Positions 26,163-35,272 are shown, counted from the stretch's first letter. The stretch: DNA of 54,213 nucleotides from Treponema sp. (GCA_014804005.1 JAAVAP010000030.1:1-54213); one strand, 5' to 3'. The notes: generated by a model not told the origin, from the letters alone. Numbers and translations: made by a program.

Positions 26163-27128
26163 CTAGAATTTGTGCGTCCAGCGAAAGGCGATCATATTGA
26201 AAAACCATTCGCGCCCTGCATAATGCAGGAAAATTTCTTCCGCCTCCTTTTCATGGCGTTCTTTAAAACTTCGCCTGCTTGAAAAATTCAGCATAATCGT
26301 AAGAATGTCTTTTTGCGTAAAAGAAATTTGCGCAAGCGGATTTATGTCAACTTGAACAAAATCGCCATTGAAGTTTTCATAATTTTTTCCGAACGCTTCG
26401 TCGCCTTTGAAATATCCGCTCCATTCGAAATTTATTCCGACCATCGAAAGCGTGATCGGCATTTGATAGCCCACAAGCAGATTTATGTCGAAGCGAGTTC
26501 CTTGCGCAAGATTCGCCGTGTTCTGCCATTTGAAAACTTCTGTGCCGCTGTGTTCGCCCGCAATTCCCCAATAACGAAAATCAAATGAAGCAAGTGCGAC
26601 AACGTGATTCCATTCGCCAGGAAAAATTGCGGCCACGTCAAACATCAGCGTGGCGTTTCCCCAAAATTGATAGAGCCAAGTTTGAAACGCATCAAACTGT
26701 TTGTACTCGCCTTTTCCGTCGTGTCCCAAAAATCCTTCGAATGTTCCGCCGAAAAGTTGCCAGCCGGTTCCGATTGCCGCGCCTGCGCTCAAATTCAAAA
26801 ATGCGATTGGCGTGAACGAAACAGAAACAGTCGGCATTATCGTAACTGGCGAAAAAATCAAATTTGCGCCGAGCGAAATGTTGTTGTCTTTAACAAACGC
26901 GCTTTCTCCAAAAGGCGTGGGAATAACATACTTGGCGCAAAAAGTTTCTTGCAATCCGACAGATTTAAAAATTCCCGAAACAGGCGCAAAATGATTCGAG
27001 CCAGAAACAAAATCGCTTTCAGGATAATATATAAAATCCAAGTTGGATTCAAATTGCCAAGTACTTTGCGCAGAAATTGCGGCGACGAAAATAAAAAAAA
27101 TTGCGAAACGCGCGAATTGTTTTTTCAT
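26163..27128 (-). CDS. Outer-membrane beta-barrel protein, unassigned
   Basis: 321 residues with a signal peptide (about 1-20, FAIFFIFVAAISAQS), then alternating aromatic/hydrophobic strands (WQFESNLDFIYYP; VSVSFTPIAFLNLSAGAAIG; INLLVGYQMPITLSMVGINFEWSGYF). It ends in a C-terminal F (FRWTHKF), the usual BAM recognition residue. No family could be named; such barrels are common in treponemes. It ends 33 bp from the convergent esterase remnant. It has its own promoter, with TATAAT 6 nt before the ATG and no SD, so it is probably leaderless. Confidence 0.75.
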   Translation of the reverse strand: MKKQFARFAIFFIFVAAISAQSTWQFESNLDFIYYPESDFVSGSNHFAPVSGIFKSVGLQETFCAKYVIPTPFGESAFVKDNNISLGANLIFSPVTIMPTVSVSFTPIAFLNLSAGAAIGTGWQLFGGTFEGFLGHDGKGEYKQFDAFQTWLYQFWGNATLMFDVAAIFPGEWNHVVALASFDFRYWGIAGEHSGTEVFKWQNTANLAQGTRFDINLLVGYQMPITLSMVGINFEWSGYFKGDEAFGKNYENFNGDFVQVDINPLAQISFTQKDILTIMLNFSSRRSFKERHEKEAEEIFLHYAGREWFFNMIAFRWTHKF

Positions 27129-27134
27129 AATTTT

Positions 27135-27163
27135 ATTATAAAATTTCCGCGCCGCTTTTTCAA
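27135..27163 (-). promoter_or_regulatory. Promoter of the outer-membrane protein gene
   Basis: -35 TTGAAA (27158-27163), 17-bp spacer, -10 TATAAT (27135-27140), then 6 nt to the ATG (27126-27128). Confidence 0.75.
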
Positions 27164-27249
27164 GTGATTTTTTCTCAAAGCAAAAATTTCGAAATTAAAA
27201 AAAATGCGAACAGGTGTAAAATGTGTTGCGTGAAAAAAAGTTGGTGGAA

Positions 27250-27316
27250 AAAATAAAAAAAATGGGGAGGGGTAAATTCGCGTCCAAAACTTTGTGCGCC
27301 CGCACTTCCCCTCCCC
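27250..27316 (-). terminator. Terminator of the efflux operon
   Basis: Minus strand: GGGGAGGGG (27308-27316) pairs with CCCCTCCCC (27264-27272), followed by ATTTTTTTTATTTTT. The loop holds a second small hairpin GTGC-GGGC-GCAC. The loop also shares the 14-mer TGCGCCCGCACTTC with the repeat at 36903-36984. Confidence 0.8.
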
Positions 27317-27322
27317 CACAAT

Positions 27323-28516
27323 TCACTCGCCGTTGAGCGCGTCCACCGGATCCAATTTAGCGGCGCGGCTCGCCGGGCTGAATCCGAAAATTATTCCGAC
27401 GAAAACCGAAAAGAAAAACGAAATGAAGCAGCTCGTCGTGCTCACCGTAAAGCTCAACGAGCGCACGTATTCCAATGCGAGCGTTATCAAAATTCCGAAT
27501 GCGATTCCCGCGATGCCGCCCATCACTGTGATTGCCGCGGATTCAATCAAAAATTGTCGGCGGATTATATTCGGACTTGCGCCCAACGCTTTTCGGATTC
27601 CGATTTCTTGGCGGCGTTCCGTAACAGTTACAATCATAATGTTCATAATTCCGATGCCGCCCACCAAAAGCGAAATGGCCGCGATCGCCGCGAGCATCAC
27701 GCTCAACGAATTTGTGATTTTGTTCATTTGTTCAATCATCGTCTGCATTGAATTCACCCAGACGCTTCCTTCCGTGCCGGTGAGTTCCTTGCAATATTCC
27801 GTGATGTCGCTGACAAGTTGCGTGGAAAATTCATTGGACACAGCCTGAACCATAACTGTAGCAGCTTCAGGATTCGGCGTGATTTTTTTCGCATAAAATC
27901 CACGCGGAATGTAAGTCGCGCTCGAACTGTTTTCCATTCCAGTGTTCTGCTCTTTTAAAATTCCCACCACTTCAAATCCGAACGAAATTTTGTCGGCAGT
28001 AACAAGGACTTTTTTTCCAACTCCGTCGCCCGAAGGAAAAAGCAAGTCGGCGTATTCTTTTCCCAAAATTATTTTTTGCGCCCCGAACAAATTTTCTGTC
28101 ACGGAAAAAAATCGTCCGCTTTCAAGCTGCATCGAATACGCTTCCAAGTAGCCAGTTTCGACCGCCTCGCAACTTCCGTTCACGCTTGTCTCGCCGAACG
28201 AAATCGTGGCGGAAAGAGAATTCTTGTACCAAATTTTTTTTATGTTGCGAACATTCGCAAAAAGATTTTCGCGAAAATTTTCATTGAACTGCAACGAAAC
28301 GGCATCACGACTGCGCCGCATAAATCCGCCCGAAATGTTCACCATGTCGAGGCCCGCGTTTCCGAACGTATCTTGAATCTGCTTCGTGGAACTTTGCCCC
28401 ATGCTCATAATTACGATGACGCTCGCAACGCCGATAATCACGCCGAGCACAGAAAGCATAGTCCGCATTTTTTGCCGCCGAAAATTGGCGAGCGCGTTCA
28501 AAAAATCTTCAAACAT
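27323..28516 (-). CDS. MacB-type ABC transporter permease (FtsX family)
   Basis: 397 residues. There is one N-terminal membrane helix (MLSVLGVIIGVASVIVIMSMG, about 17-37), a periplasmic MacB-like domain (about 40-260) and three C-terminal helices (SLSVMLAAIAAISLLVGGIGIMNIMIV; SAAITVMGGIAGIAFGILITL; CFISFFFSVFVGIIFGFSPA). The RRQEIGIRKALGA coupling block and the final PASRAAKLDPVDAL box are typical of MacB/LolC-type exporters. It lacks the ATPase domain, which is encoded separately at 29920-30672. It begins 5 bp after the unknown 412-aa gene. Likely exports a peptide, lipid or drug via mechanotransmission with the TolC-like protein of this operon. Confidence 0.92.
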   Translation of the reverse strand: MFEDFLNALANFRRQKMRTMLSVLGVIIGVASVIVIMSMGQSSTKQIQDTFGNAGLDMVNISGGFMRRSRDAVSLQFNENFRENLFANVRNIKKIWYKNSLSATISFGETSVNGSCEAVETGYLEAYSMQLESGRFFSVTENLFGAQKIILGKEYADLLFPSGDGVGKKVLVTADKISFGFEVVGILKEQNTGMENSSSATYIPRGFYAKKITPNPEAATVMVQAVSNEFSTQLVSDITEYCKELTGTEGSVWVNSMQTMIEQMNKITNSLSVMLAAIAAISLLVGGIGIMNIMIVTVTERRQEIGIRKALGASPNIIRRQFLIESAAITVMGGIAGIAFGILITLALEYVRSLSFTVSTTSCFISFFFSVFVGIIFGFSPASRAAKLDPVDALNGE

Positions 28517-28521
28517 AAATT

Positions 28522-29760
28522 TTATTGCGCCGTCAATCCATATTCGTAATCTTGATTTACAAAACTGATTTTTTGAACAAGCTTTACGATTGAAGCATCG
28601 AACACAATCGGATTGCCTTTTTCAAGTTTGAAAGAAGTGATGATGTTTTTTATCGTCTCTTTTTGATCCGCGCTCAACTCGTCGATTATAAGATAAATGT
28701 GAATGTTTGAACGGAATGCTTCGGTCAATTTTTTTTCAAAAGTGCTGACGATAAAACGTTCGCTCAAATTCGGATGCAAATCCTTCATCCAAGAATCAAC
28801 TATTTTGCTGTATTCGTCTTTCGAAGTGTATTCCACGATTTTTTTAATCCAGTCTTCTATCGTCCTTGTCCTAGTCGTCTGATCGGTGATTATGCTGAAC
28901 GATGAAGCGAATTGCATCAACTGCGGAATAATATGCGAATTCAAATATTTTGATTTTTCAGTTGACTTGGTTTTTCCCTCGCCATAACATTCATATTCAA
29001 TAAGGCTGATTTGTAACGGACATGAGTTGCGCTTGTCGTAAGTAATCAGCAATGCATCTGGAATTCCTGAAATGCCAGAAATATTTTCGTCGCGTTTTTG
29101 CGTTTTGAAAAGATGATTTTTCGCAATCAAGATTGATTTTTCTTCCCTGTATTTTGTAAACAAAGAAAAGAAATTTTTGTTCACCAAAGCTTCAAGTCCG
29201 ATGAATTTGTCAGTTTCATTGTGAAAATTTATTGTCTGGAAAGTGCCCATTATTTTTATTTCTGCTTCGGGAATTTCCTTCAAAACTTTTTGAACATCTT
29301 TGTCGTCAATTTTTATATCGTCTTCATCTGCATTTTCATTTTCAGAATTTTTTTCGCCTTTCACTTCAAGATATTGACGCTCGTCGCATTTGTTCTTGCG
29401 AAAAACTTCGTCGATTTTTGAAGCCGCCAAATCATCAAAGCCCTTTGAGCCTTGCAAGTATTTTAAGGGCCAATAGATTCCTCCAATTTCAGACAAAAAT
29501 TCAACGTTAAAAAAATTGCAGAATTCAACATTTTTAATTGAGTAGCACAAAACATATTTTTCGGAATCTTCCCAAGGTCGCTCATCAGTCACTTCGTCCA
29601 ATTCAAACCTTGCTCCGCACAAAGTTTTTTTGTCAATTTTCACAATCAAATAAATTTTGTCGCCAGGAAGCGGACCTCGATGCCCAAATCCTGCAACCAT
29701 ATCGTCAAGGCAAATGTTGAAATTTTTTACATTCGTACTGCAATGCAAAGTTCTGACCAT
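28522..29760 (-). CDS. Unassigned protein, possible PD-(D/E)XK-like nuclease fold, inside the efflux operon
   Basis: 412 residues from the ATG at 29758-29760, chosen for the SD GGGAGAG 4 nt before it; a longer frame adds 12 residues. A charged linker lies near residues 145-165 (EKNSENENADEDDIKIDDKD). The block SGIPDALLITYDKRN ... ISLIEYECYGEGK has the D-x(n)-E-x-E spacing of PD-(D/E)XK enzymes, with E in place of the usual K; this is a weak inference. No membrane segments. It sits between the ATPase and the permease genes, which normally adjoin, and runs directly into the permease (5 bp). It may be a late insertion. Confidence 0.7.
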   Translation of the reverse strand: MVRTLHCSTNVKNFNICLDDMVAGFGHRGPLPGDKIYLIVKIDKKTLCGARFELDEVTDERPWEDSEKYVLCYSIKNVEFCNFFNVEFLSEIGGIYWPLKYLQGSKGFDDLAASKIDEVFRKNKCDERQYLEVKGEKNSENENADEDDIKIDDKDVQKVLKEIPEAEIKIMGTFQTINFHNETDKFIGLEALVNKNFFSLFTKYREEKSILIAKNHLFKTQKRDENISGISGIPDALLITYDKRNSCPLQISLIEYECYGEGKTKSTEKSKYLNSHIIPQLMQFASSFSIITDQTTRTRTIEDWIKKIVEYTSKDEYSKIVDSWMKDLHPNLSERFIVSTFEKKLTEAFRSNIHIYLIIDELSADQKETIKNIITSFKLEKGNPIVFDASIVKLVQKISFVNQDYEYGLTAQ

Positions 29761-29919
29761 TGGACTCTCCCATAAAAAAGTCAAGAAGAAAGGCACTGTG
29801 CAAGAACGCTTTTTTGAAAATCACTTTTTCTTACGACATTGCCTTGCACCCACATAGAATTTATTTTACCGCCATTTTTTTCGTCTGTCAAGAATGAGGA
29901 TTTTTTGCGTGTCGTCATT

Positions 29920-30672
29920 TTACATTTCATCGCCTTGAATTTTGCCGTCGAAAATTTTTATGCAACGGCGGCTTGCTTTTCCAATTCTCGGATCGTGCGT
30001 TACAATTACGACGGTCGTTCCGTTGCGATTTATTTCTCGAAAAAGATTCATCACCGCGCGGCCGGTTTCGCTGTCCAAAGCTCCAGTCGGCTCATCCGCC
30101 AAAATTATTTTTGGATTTGTGACCGTCGCGCGCGCGATCGCGACGCGCTGCTTTTGTCCGCCGGAAAGTTCGCTCGGCCTGTGATTCATCCTGTCTTGCA
30201 ATCCCATTTTTTCCAGCGCGGATTTCGCCAGCGCGATTCGTTCCTTGCGCTCGATTCCGGAATACCTGAGCGGAAGCATCACGTTTTCCAAAACGTTCAT
30301 CGAAGGCAGCAAAAAATATTGCTGGAACACAAATCCGATCGTGCGGTTGCGCAAAACCGAAAGTTCCTTTTCGTTCATAAGCGCGGTTTCGCGGCCGTTG
30401 ATTTTCACCACGCCTTCGGAAGGACGGTCGAGGCAGCCAATCATATTCATGCAAGTCGATTTTCCCGAGCCAGAAGGTCCCATTATCGTAACGAATTCGC
30501 CTTGATTTATTTTAAACGAAATTCCGCGGAGTGCGTAAACTTGAGTTTCGCCCATAGTATAAACGCGCTTGACATTTTCGAGTTCGATCACGCTTTCAAT
30601 TTTATTTTCGGAATTTTCCAAAATCGAATTTTCTTGCGCAGCAAATTCATTTTCAAAAATTTCTTCATTCAT
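29920..30672 (-). CDS. MacB/LolD-type ABC transporter ATPase
   Basis: 250 residues. About 27 acidic N-terminal residues precede the ABC domain. Walker A is GPSGSGKST (about 65-73), the Q-loop is FVFQQYFLLPSMNVLENVMLPL, the signature is LSGGQKQRVAIARA, Walker B is ILADEPTGALDS and the H-loop is VTHDPRI. It energises the FtsX-type permease of this operon. It starts 19 bp after the adaptor gene. The 159 bp downstream, before the 412-aa gene, hold a hairpin with GTGCAAG/CTTGCAC arms and a sequence shared with the adk leader. Confidence 0.95.
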   Translation of the reverse strand: MNEEIFENEFAAQENSILENSENKIESVIELENVKRVYTMGETQVYALRGISFKINQGEFVTIMGPSGSGKSTCMNMIGCLDRPSEGVVKINGRETALMNEKELSVLRNRTIGFVFQQYFLLPSMNVLENVMLPLRYSGIERKERIALAKSALEKMGLQDRMNHRPSELSGGQKQRVAIARATVTNPKIILADEPTGALDSETGRAVMNLFREINRNGTTVVIVTHDPRIGKASRRCIKIFDGKIQGDEM

Positions 30673-30690
30673 AATTCGCTCCGAAAAAAA

Positions 30691-31719
30691 TTAACGCATC
30701 GGAGGAGGCGCGCCGCGATTTCCCCTGCCCGACTTTCGCATCATTCCCGAAGCAAGCGGCGCGCTTTGCGCCTTGAGCACATCACCTTCCGCCACATCGC
30801 CTTCGATAATTTTCACGAACTCGCGGCTGTAAGTTTCCACCTTCACTTTTTTCTTTTCGCCGGTTTTCGCATTTTCCACAAAAGCCTGATTTCCGTCTCT
30901 GCCGATGGCTTCGCGTTCAACCAAAAGATAAGTTTCGTCGGGCGCGATTTTGATTTGTCCGCTAAAAGAAAAATTCGGCAAAATGGATTCGCGCGGATAG
31001 TCGTCGATTCGAAGGCGCACTTTTACGACCGTCGCGCCTCGACTCGTAACTTCGCCAATCGCAGGCCAGCCGACCACGTGTCCCGTAACCGCGCCTTCGT
31101 AGGCGGGAAAAGAAAATTGCACTTCCTGCCCCGCCTTCAATTTCGCGACATCGGTTTCCGCCACTTCCACATCGGCAATCAAATACGAAATGTCCACAAG
31201 CGTTCCGACAGAATCTTTCGCTTCAAGCGAATCGCCAACGGCGACATCGATGTCGGCGATGATTCCGTCAAACGTTGCGCTGACTTTTCGCTCAGCAATT
31301 TTTTGCACAAGAGAAAGCCGCTGCGTTTGCATGAGATTGTATTGACGCGCAGAGCCAGTGATTCGCGTGGTTTCCATTTCGTAGTCGTGCTTTGCAAGAT
31401 TGTATTGCTGCTCGCTCGCGTCCATTTGGATAATCACGTCGTTTTTTTTAACCGCGTCGCCCTGCTTGACATAAACCGCAATCACCGTGCCATCGCTCAA
31501 AGCCTGCAAGGTTTGTTCTTGCGCCGCGCTCACCACGCCAGCAACGCTCACCGAATTTTCATAAACTTCTTTCCGCACAATATAAGTCGCATCGGAAATT
31601 TTATTTTTGTTGAGCGCAAATCGAATCGCGCACAACGCCGCAGCAATTATAGCCGCTATAATCACGCTTGCCAAAATTATTTTCAAAGCGCGACTTTTTA
31701 AAAAATTATTTTTCGTCAT
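30691..31719 (-). CDS. Periplasmic adaptor (HlyD/MacA-like membrane fusion protein)
   Basis: 342 residues. One N-terminal membrane anchor (about 12-35), then a barrel-sandwich/lipoyl half (SVAGVVSAAQEQTLQALSDGTVIAVYVKQGDAVKKNDVII), a short helical hairpin (about 105-145), the second lipoyl half (KVSATFDGIIADIDVAVGDSL) and beta-barrel domains. The C-terminal tail is Gly/Pro/Arg rich (RGNRGAPPPMR). It would join the ABC permease to the TolC-like channel. The ribosome-binding region is nearly identical to that of the cyclase gene (29 nt shared). Confidence 0.9.
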   Translation of the reverse strand: MTKNNFLKSRALKIILASVIIAAIIAAALCAIRFALNKNKISDATYIVRKEVYENSVSVAGVVSAAQEQTLQALSDGTVIAVYVKQGDAVKKNDVIIQMDASEQQYNLAKHDYEMETTRITGSARQYNLMQTQRLSLVQKIAERKVSATFDGIIADIDVAVGDSLEAKDSVGTLVDISYLIADVEVAETDVAKLKAGQEVQFSFPAYEGAVTGHVVGWPAIGEVTSRGATVVKVRLRIDDYPRESILPNFSFSGQIKIAPDETYLLVEREAIGRDGNQAFVENAKTGEKKKVKVETYSREFVKIIEGDVAEGDVLKAQSAPLASGMMRKSGRGNRGAPPPMR

Positions 31720-31731
31720 ATTTTTTCTCCA

Positions 31732-33273
31732 CTAAATCACTTCATAAAGTTTTATTTTTTCTTCTTTGCCGCGAATGTTCGCCTCGCACAAAAAATGCGG
31801 CACAGGGAATTTTTTTTCGTCCGCAAAATTTTCTTCGCTACTCAGTTCGTTCACAGAACTTTCGGAAATCAAAAGATCGCGCTTGTATTCTTTGCAAAGT
31901 CCTTCGATGCGGCTTGCAATGTTCACGTTGTCGCCGATGACAGTATATTCCATTCGCGCGGGAGAACCGATATTTCCGGCTAGGACAGTTCCAGTGTGAA
32001 TCCCGACTCCAAACTTGATTTGTGGAAAGCCTATTTTTTCAAAGTCACGATTCACTTGAACGAGCGCGTTTCGCATTTCAAGCGCGGCAAGATACGCATC
32101 CTTCGCGTGCGTCGCGGATTTTATTGGCGCACCGAAAATCGCCATGATCGCGTCTCCGATGTATTTGTTGATGATGCCATTGTGCCGAATTATGCATTCG
32201 CTCATTTTCGAAAAATATTCGTTCAAAAGTCGCACGACTTTTTCGCATTCCATTTTTTCAGAAAGGCTCGTAAAGCCGCGAATGTCGCAGAACAAAATCG
32301 TAACGCGCATGTTTTCTCCGCCAAGCGAAATTCCCGCCATTCCGTCTCCGAGCAAATGATCGCGCACGTCGGGAGTAACGACTTTTCCGAAAACTTCTTT
32401 CATGAATTCCTTTTCCAAAAGCGAGCGCGACATTTCGTTGAAACTGTCTCCGAGCATTCCGATTTCATCGCCCGAAGAAACTTGCACTCGATTTTTCAAA
32501 TCGCCTTCGGAAATTTTTTGCGCGGCGCATGCGAGTTCTTTCAAAGGATTTCGCAAAATGTTCGCCAAAAGCAGCGTGATGAAAATTCCTGCGAGCAAAA
32601 AAATTGACATCGTTGCAATCATGTTGCGGCTTATCTCAACTCCGAGATTTTTTTCTTTCGTGACGAGCGCGAACAAAAGCGCAGTCACTGGAAACGCGCC
32701 GATGCCGATGTAGTACATCAAAAAAATCAGGCGCAGCGAAGGTCGAATTAAATTTTTCGTTTTGGAAATGTTCCCGGATGGAAAATAAAGCTTGAGAATT
32801 TTCGCGCGATTCGCCGTTTCCAAAATCAAAAACGTCACGACAAATGCGAGCGTCGCCGCGAACATCGTAAACATCGCGGAATTTTTCAAAGTGCCGTAGA
32901 TTTTTTCACCCGAAGAAATTCGTATATACGCCGTCAAAAAAGTTTGGAAAATCAAAATGAGAATCCATCCGAGAATTCCGATGGACGCGAGCGCGATAGA
33001 AGAATTCGCCGCGTTTATTTTCGCGCGTTCGCTTCCTTTGAAAATCGGCACAGTAAAAATCACGCCGAGAAAAATCGAAATCACAAACGAAAGCGACGTA
33101 AAAACATTGCCGAGAATTTTGTGCGCGTCCAAAAATGCAATCCAAATTTCATACTCGTGATTTTGCGGCAAAGGAAATTCAATCGAAAGCGTCACGGCAA
33201 GCACGACAAAATTCGCGACGGTTGGAACGAGCAAATAAAAAATGCCGATGCACAAATTCTGTTTTTTCGTCAT
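31732..33273 (-). CDS. Membrane-bound class III adenylate/guanylate cyclase with HAMP domain
   Basis: 513 residues. Six hydrophobic segments fill about residues 8-245; a HAMP linker follows (LANILRNPLKELACAAQKISEGDLKNRV, about 245-290) and then the catalytic domain (about 320-510). Metal-binding aspartates lie in VTILFCDIRGFTSLSE and NKYIGDAIMAIFGAP; the transition-state N/R are in EYTVIGDNVNIASRIEGL. The substrate-defining K (NKYIGD) and D (VIGDNVN) favour ATP over GTP. It sits between the TolC-like and adaptor genes, only 41 and 12 bp from them, so a cyclic-nucleotide signal is encoded inside an efflux operon. Confidence 0.93.
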   Translation of the reverse strand: MTKKQNLCIGIFYLLVPTVANFVVLAVTLSIEFPLPQNHEYEIWIAFLDAHKILGNVFTSLSFVISIFLGVIFTVPIFKGSERAKINAANSSIALASIGILGWILILIFQTFLTAYIRISSGEKIYGTLKNSAMFTMFAATLAFVVTFLILETANRAKILKLYFPSGNISKTKNLIRPSLRLIFLMYYIGIGAFPVTALLFALVTKEKNLGVEISRNMIATMSIFLLAGIFITLLLANILRNPLKELACAAQKISEGDLKNRVQVSSGDEIGMLGDSFNEMSRSLLEKEFMKEVFGKVVTPDVRDHLLGDGMAGISLGGENMRVTILFCDIRGFTSLSEKMECEKVVRLLNEYFSKMSECIIRHNGIINKYIGDAIMAIFGAPIKSATHAKDAYLAALEMRNALVQVNRDFEKIGFPQIKFGVGIHTGTVLAGNIGSPARMEYTVIGDNVNIASRIEGLCKEYKRDLLISESSVNELSSEENFADEKKFPVPHFLCEANIRGKEEKIKLYEVI

Positions 33274-33314
33274 ATTTTTTCTCCACTAAATTAAAATGAA
33301 ATCCGCAAAATTTT

Positions 33315-34748
33315 TCATTTCAATTCCTCATCCCTCGTGAACAAAGTCGCGGTTCTGTTGTTGTAGATAATCAAGTCGAGCGCGTTGATCAAAATCTTTA
33401 TCCTGTAATTTTCCTTGTTCACTTGCGCGCTTCGATATTCGCTTTCGGTTATAATGCCGCGCTGATACCACGAAGCGGTGTCGCTTTCGAGTTGCGAATA
33501 AGTTTCAAAACCTTCGGCGTTAGTCCGCGCCGCCCATTGCAATTCTTCCAGAGAACTTTGCTGCGCGACCAAAGTCGTTTCGTAATTTTTCCGCGCCGAC
33601 TCGATCGCAACCAATTCCAGCGTCTCGTCAACCTTTTCGATTTTTTTCTGAACGTTCGCGAGGCGGAATTGATTCGGCAAAAACGAAAAACTCAATTTGT
33701 AAAGCGGATGGAAATTTCCAAAATCGGTCGGAAACGAGACGCCCGCACTCGCCTGCAATCCGGTCTTTTGCCACGACAACGATGAGCCGATGTCAACCGT
33801 GTCGCCGTATTCCATCGCGTTCGTCATAAACGAATTCACAGTGTTCGCAAAAGTGTAGCCCGCGTTCACGCTGAGCGAAAATGCCTTGTCCGCCGCGCGG
33901 ATTTTCGAATTGATTTTGTTCGTCCAAACCGCGCTTTCAGTTTCCGCGAAATTTTCCTCGTCAAAATCCAAAACGTCGGCCGTGACGACTTCGGGAATTT
34001 TCGTCGGAAGAAATTCCATCGCGTCGGAAAAATCGTATTTCATTCCGCATTCCTGCGCGAAGATTTTCGTTTCGCGCTCAAGCTCGTGGCGATAAATTTC
34101 CACGTCGTGCTCATCGCTCGCCACTTCCATTTGCTTGAGCCGATATTTTGAAGAAGCCGCGCCAAAGCCCTGCACACGCAATTCATCAAATTCCAAACTA
34201 TGCTCATAAAGCGATTTTTGCGCCGTGATTATTTTCGAAGCGATTTCAAAAAGATTTTTCAGCTTTGTATAAAATTCGCTTTCCATGTTGACGAAGCCAT
34301 TTTGCAAATCACGCCGCGCCTCGAGCAAAGCGCGCCCAGATTTGAGCAATGCGATTTCGCGTTCTTCGCGCACGCTTGAATAAATGTCCACGCTCACTCC
34401 GAGCGAAGTGTTTTTTACTTCGCTTTCGCCGTTTCGGGCGGAAACATTTGAGGACGCGGTGAACCGCAAATTCTGCGCCGCAGGAATTCCAAGCGAAGCG
34501 TTCGGCGTAAAATTAAAACTTCCGCCGTTGCCAAAACTGAACGCGATCGAGCCGGTGGAAAGCGAGATGTTCATTCCGTTTGAAATCGAAGTGGACTTTG
34601 AATTTAAAATCGCCTTGTCAACTTTTCCAGAAAGTTCCTGCAAGGTGAGGCTGTTTTGAAAATATCCGAGCAATAATTTTTCAAGCGATTCTTGCGCTGA
34701 CAAAACGGAAAGCGAGGACAAAAATAAAAAAACAAAAAATCGCTTCAT
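33315..34748 (-). CDS. TolC-like outer-membrane efflux protein
   Basis: 477 residues with a signal peptide (FVFLFLSSLSVLSAQ). Two repeats of long amphipathic helices (about 140-235 and 350-440, e.g. LKSGRALLEARRDLQNGFVNMESEFYTKLKNLFEIA) alternate with beta-strand segments, the OEP/TolC layout. It would be the exit duct for the MacAB-type pump encoded downstream in the same operon. It is the first gene; a -10-like TATAAT lies about 26 nt upstream of the ATG (around 34775). Family call rests on helical pattern and context, not on one motif. Confidence 0.82.
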   Translation of the reverse strand: MKRFFVFLFLSSLSVLSAQESLEKLLLGYFQNSLTLQELSGKVDKAILNSKSTSISNGMNISLSTGSIAFSFGNGGSFNFTPNASLGIPAAQNLRFTASSNVSARNGESEVKNTSLGVSVDIYSSVREEREIALLKSGRALLEARRDLQNGFVNMESEFYTKLKNLFEIASKIITAQKSLYEHSLEFDELRVQGFGAASSKYRLKQMEVASDEHDVEIYRHELERETKIFAQECGMKYDFSDAMEFLPTKIPEVVTADVLDFDEENFAETESAVWTNKINSKIRAADKAFSLSVNAGYTFANTVNSFMTNAMEYGDTVDIGSSLSWQKTGLQASAGVSFPTDFGNFHPLYKLSFSFLPNQFRLANVQKKIEKVDETLELVAIESARKNYETTLVAQQSSLEELQWAARTNAEGFETYSQLESDTASWYQRGIITESEYRSAQVNKENYRIKILINALDLIIYNNRTATLFTRDEELK

Positions 34749-34821
34749 AATTCATAAACAAAAATTCTTTCCAAATTATATTCTATCGACGCGAACAATG
34801 TCAAGCGCGGAAAAAATTTAA

Positions 34822-34903
34822 GGGAAAGTTTCGCTTGAAAATTCGCCCTGCGGCTCGTTGCGAGTCCCCCTACGCCCGCACATCGTTACATTCTACCCTT
34901 TCT
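34822..34903 (+). repeat. 82-bp dispersed repeat, copy A (inverted partner at 36903-36984)
   Basis: Ungapped alignment to the reverse complement of 36903-36984 gives 71 of 82 identical bases by hand count. It begins GGGAAAGTTTCGCTTGAAA and ends TTCTACCCTTTCT. Non-coding on inspection; the flanking 34749-35040 holds no gene (a 99-codon minus-strand ORF there has no support). Confidence 0.8.
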
Positions 34904-35054
34904 CATAGGAGCGCAACTTCTAAAACTAAGCAGTTCCTTTGGGCTGTGTAACAAGTTTCGTTTCGCGGAACTCACGACAAATTTGCATACGCCGTAGCCC
35001 AAAAAACTTTTTTCACACCCGAAAATGTGGCATTTGTCGCACAAAAAAATCCCC

Positions 35055-35082
35055 TTTACAAATCTCAAAAATGTGATACAAT
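35055..35082 (+). promoter_or_regulatory. Promoter of adk with about 190-nt structured leader
   Basis: -35 TTTACA (35055-35060), 16-bp spacer, extended -10 TGA-TACAAT (35077-35082). The leader up to 35272 contains a GCCAAAA...TTTTTGGC hairpin (about 35116-35152), a perfect AAGTTTGC-GTT-GCAAACTT hairpin (35158-35176) and the 46-bp palindrome. Confidence 0.6.
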
Positions 35083-35215
35083 AGACAAAACTCAAATTTT
35101 TATTTAAAGGGGTTCTGCCAAAAGCATCACACATTTGGTGCGGCGTTTTTGGCTTTAAAGTTTGCGTTGCAAACTTGCATATCAACAGCCGTTTCGCATT
35201 TCATTGTGAAGTGGC

Positions 35216-35261
35216 ATGAAAAGTCAAGAAGAAAATTTAAATTTTCTTCTTGACTTTTCAT
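35216..35261 (+). repeat. 46-bp perfect palindrome just before the adk ribosome-binding site
   Basis: 23-bp arms with no spacer, centred between 35238 and 35239. Each arm begins ATGAAAAGTCAAGAAGAAAA. It ends one base before the SD AGGAG of adk. On RNA it can form a stem of about 21 bp beside the ribosome site. Half of it (TTTCTTCTTGACTTTT) recurs at the same position before the SD of the 412-aa gene at 29760. Confidence 0.9.
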
Positions 35262-35272
35262 AGGAGTTTAAA

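Noticed and set aside
34886..35185. 99-codon minus-strand ORF upstream of adk
   Set aside because: It covers the adk promoter and leader hairpins and has no protein-like features or SD.
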